Assembly (NCBI GenBank): GCA_036345935.2
Contig: JADWOT020000999.1
Span: 62,001-126,000 of the forward strand
From: Taenia hydatigena
Taxonomy: Eukaryota; Platyhelminthes; Cestoda; Cyclophyllidea; Taeniidae
DNA: 64,000 bases
Reading direction: 5' to 3'
Part shown: positions 61,801 to 64,000 of the stretch, piece by piece
How positions within the stretch are numbered: position 1 is the first letter of the stretch
Layout of the letters: each line of letters begins with the position of its first letter
Made by a program: the position numbers and the translations under genes
The notes under the pieces: model-generated
What the model saw: only the letters and a program-made list of their open reading frames with translations
The model's database searches: none
Told to the model about the DNA's origin: nothing

Positions 61801-62750
61801 ATAAAATGCTGAGTTCCTCTGCTAATGATTGCATAATGTATGACAGGAGTTGACTTAACGTGTAGAACTCTTCGAATCGACCCCCGAAGATTTACAGAGG
61901 TTAGTTCCTAACAATTTGCACTGTCAACTATATTACTCTTGGTAATCTAGGGAGGGTATAGCTAAGGCGTGCCTCACAAGCATTCCTCTATTCTGCCCAG
62001 CGTGGGCCAATAGAATACTGGTGAGCTGCAAACACACTTAAAATCTATTTGGTGAAATTTGGATGACTCACTGGACTTAGTGCGAAGACTCGCTTAGCGG
62101 GTAAAAAGGATCATATGATAGGCCGTGTAAACCTTGTTACTCCAAGAGCAGAACATTTGATAAGAAGGTCCTTATCAAGGCCTTAGGAAAGGTAAGGAAC
62201 CTGTTCAGAAGTTGTAAGAGAAAAAGCATTCGTAGCACATGGGGCAATTGACGTATTAAGAGGTAACGAATTTAAACAACGCGATGGGAGTGAAGGATTG
62301 GCTCATAAACTTTGAGCTTAAAAATTCATGTTTGACACATACCTCACACAACTTTGCGACTTTGTGCTTTATTCTCAGCGGATGGTAAATTGTAAGGGGG
62401 ATTTTGGGAGGACTGCTGCTAATGAGAATAGTCTTGGCACCTAAGCGAATAAGGCTTTTAAAATGCAATAATTTGAGTAATGTGGTAAGTCATGTTGCAG
62501 TAGAAACACTCTTGGGTTACCAGTCCATTTATCGGCAAATTCAAAATGCCTTGTTTGAACCAACCCTTCGCGCATTTTAGCGGCATGGTCGATGTCTCCT
62601 CTATTACTGATGAGTACATGATGGAATAGAATGGATAAGACTCAATTGTTAAAGTAAAGCAAGGTGAATTGCGTGTTAAGTGGTACGTAATGTATCTTCA
62701 TAGGCGTGATTGAATCATGGCCATTTTAATGTTTAGAAGAAGCGTAGCTA
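58880..62750 (-). repeat. Dispersed repeat R4, right copy (inverted)
   Basis: This is the inverted counterpart of 5945-9720. It shares, reversed, GGCTCTCAGTGTTAAC, GGATGGTAAATTGTAAGGGG, CGGCGTTTATAATTG and CATGGCACTTTCCTCTATTT-type blocks. The arms diverge by point changes and small indels, so they are old copies, not a recent palindrome. Confidence 0.8.
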
Positions 62751-62879
62751 TACGCTATTCGTCTACTATCTGATAGGCCCTCCCTAAAGATATTCATTGA
62801 ACGATGGCAGCGACCATTCGGTTGCGATTACTGCGATTATTGAATGCCATGTTCACCATCCACTCACCCGTAGCCACTT

Positions 62880-63200
62880 CCAATGCATCGCCCCCTGTAA
62901 GGAGTCACCTTGTTCCATGGAGAGGGGAGAGTGATTTAAATGGTCAAGGCTGTGCATGTCAAAAGCAAATTAAGGATACGTCATGTCCATCTCCACGTGG
63001 CCTTACGGTGTAGTGGCTTGCTCAAGACCTTGAATAATGCAACTCTCTCATGTTCTTAGTTCACCAACTGTTTCCAAATATCATCAGTAGGAAGGAGGGA
63101 TTCCGTGCACGCTCGAATAGTGGCAGGTAAGTAAGAGAAGATTAGGTAAGCTTTTTGCGTATCACCTCAGAGGCCTTAGGACAGGAGAGTGTTAGATTTT
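62880..63200 (+). repeat. Weak direct repeat R5, right copy
   Basis: CCAAATATCATCAGTAGGAA, GGATTCCGTGCACGC, GTGGCAGGTAAG and CCTTAGGACAG follow the order and strand of 5080-5220. It lies outside the right R4 copy although the two R4 copies are inverted relative to each other. Confidence 0.4.
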
Positions 63201-64000
63201 GATTAGCCAAATTTTCATTCACTTTCGACAATGATATGCAACTCAATAAGCTAGCCAATTTACCTTTCCTTGCCCCAAACTAGCAGCATCACTGCATTTG
63301 GAAATCCTCCTGCATGCTGTAATCAGCAACTGACATATTATAGAGGCTAGCACACCTGGCAAAACTCAATGATTTAGGGACAAGGTGACTTTGCAGCAAA
63401 AATCAGGAGCTAAAAAACATTCTATTATCTATATTCTCATGTTCACATTGGCCACTACGATGTGCTTTCAAGCCAACCATGCCAGTTGTCAGATTTCTTT
63501 GCATTCGGAGTAAAGCCCAACCTCACAAATTAACAGAATCTGGAGTTTTGTGCTGTTGGCACTCGAGTGAGTAAAAGAAACATTTCGCTGACAATTACAC
63601 AGTTCCATAATTAGCTGCAAGAACACTAGCAATGAAGAAGTGTTACTTTTTAGAAGTTAAAAATGAAGTGCTCGCGCCGAACGCTATACTTTTACCACGC
63701 AGTGAGCCTTGACGCTACCGACATTGCTCGGAGGGCAAAGCATGCGACTTAGACTCAATGAAAACAACTGGTAGCTAAGCATCCCACATAGGTACGGTTT
63801 GGTTAACGTTTGACATGTCTTAACTTACTTCCATCTCTATCACAGGTCTAAGTAGAAGATGTGAAACTCGATTAGTATGAGCCTGGCGGAAATGTAAAAG
63901 ACGAGAACTAATCAACCTTGCAAGTGCCGTTTGAGTGCAGCGAAACGAGTGGGCAAAACCAAAAATGATCTGGGTCTACATCTTGTAGCACATGCAGACT
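63201..64000. other. No gene or repeat recognised
   Basis: Short frames only, with no splice-supported exon, tRNA or tandem repeat. Confidence 0.35.

Noticed and set aside
5945..62750. Terminal inverted repeats of one 57-kb transposon
   Set aside because: The arms are diverged and contain the widespread R2 module, there is no transposase between them, and a host CELF gene lies inside; two separate repeat copies explain it better.

Overview
This looks like nuclear DNA from an animal, probably an invertebrate. It is AT-leaning, gene-poor and repeat-rich. Genes are split by spliceosomal introns, there is an interstitial run of the metazoan telomere repeat TTAGGG, and the tRNAs are eukaryotic with internal promoter boxes. 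Short introns of 74, 79 and 147 bp in the one clear gene fit a compact-intron lineage such as flatworms, but that placement is inference. Nothing suggests bacterial, viral or plasmid DNA.

The one well-supported protein gene is the 3' half of a CELF/Bruno-family RNA-binding protein on the + strand at 30167-32362. Seven exons join with fully consistent phases. They encode a long Asn/Ser/Ala/Gln-rich linker followed by a complete C-terminal RRM (RRM3) and a stop, with AATAAA about 130 bp later. One intron inside RRM3 has a GC-AG border. Another is 195 bp, has no stop in frame and contains a possible 42-nt cassette exon. RRM1 and RRM2 were not found and probably lie in undetected exons or beyond the window. 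A second conserved exon on the - strand at 17319-17510 encodes part of an EMAP-II-like tRNA-binding domain, as in tyrosyl-tRNA synthetase or AIMP1, with no partner exon visible. Weaker candidate exons lie near 3.5, 29.6, 48.2, 56.9 and 58.3 kb.

RNA genes: two intact arginine tRNAs on the - strand (ACG at 2866-2938, TCT at 27281-27353), plus decayed arginine-tRNA relics at 475-547, 14632-14704 and about 28905-28930.

Most of the rest is diverged repeat. R1 carries the ACG tRNA or its relics (about 30-1010, 2480-2945 and, inverted, 28540-28935). R2 is a pyrimidine-rich module (about 11890-12340, 13085-13690, and inside R4). R4 is a roughly 3.8-kb repeat in two opposite copies (about 5945-9720 and 58880-62750). 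R3 is a direct pair (about 35040-36310 and 50560-51890). R5 is a weak direct pair near both ends (about 4930-5230 and 62880-63200). An 18-copy, 61-bp tandem array lies at 19557-20640, and a (GGT)n microsatellite at 154-255. No transposase, reverse transcriptase or integrase was recognised. Repeat edges were judged by eye and are approximate.
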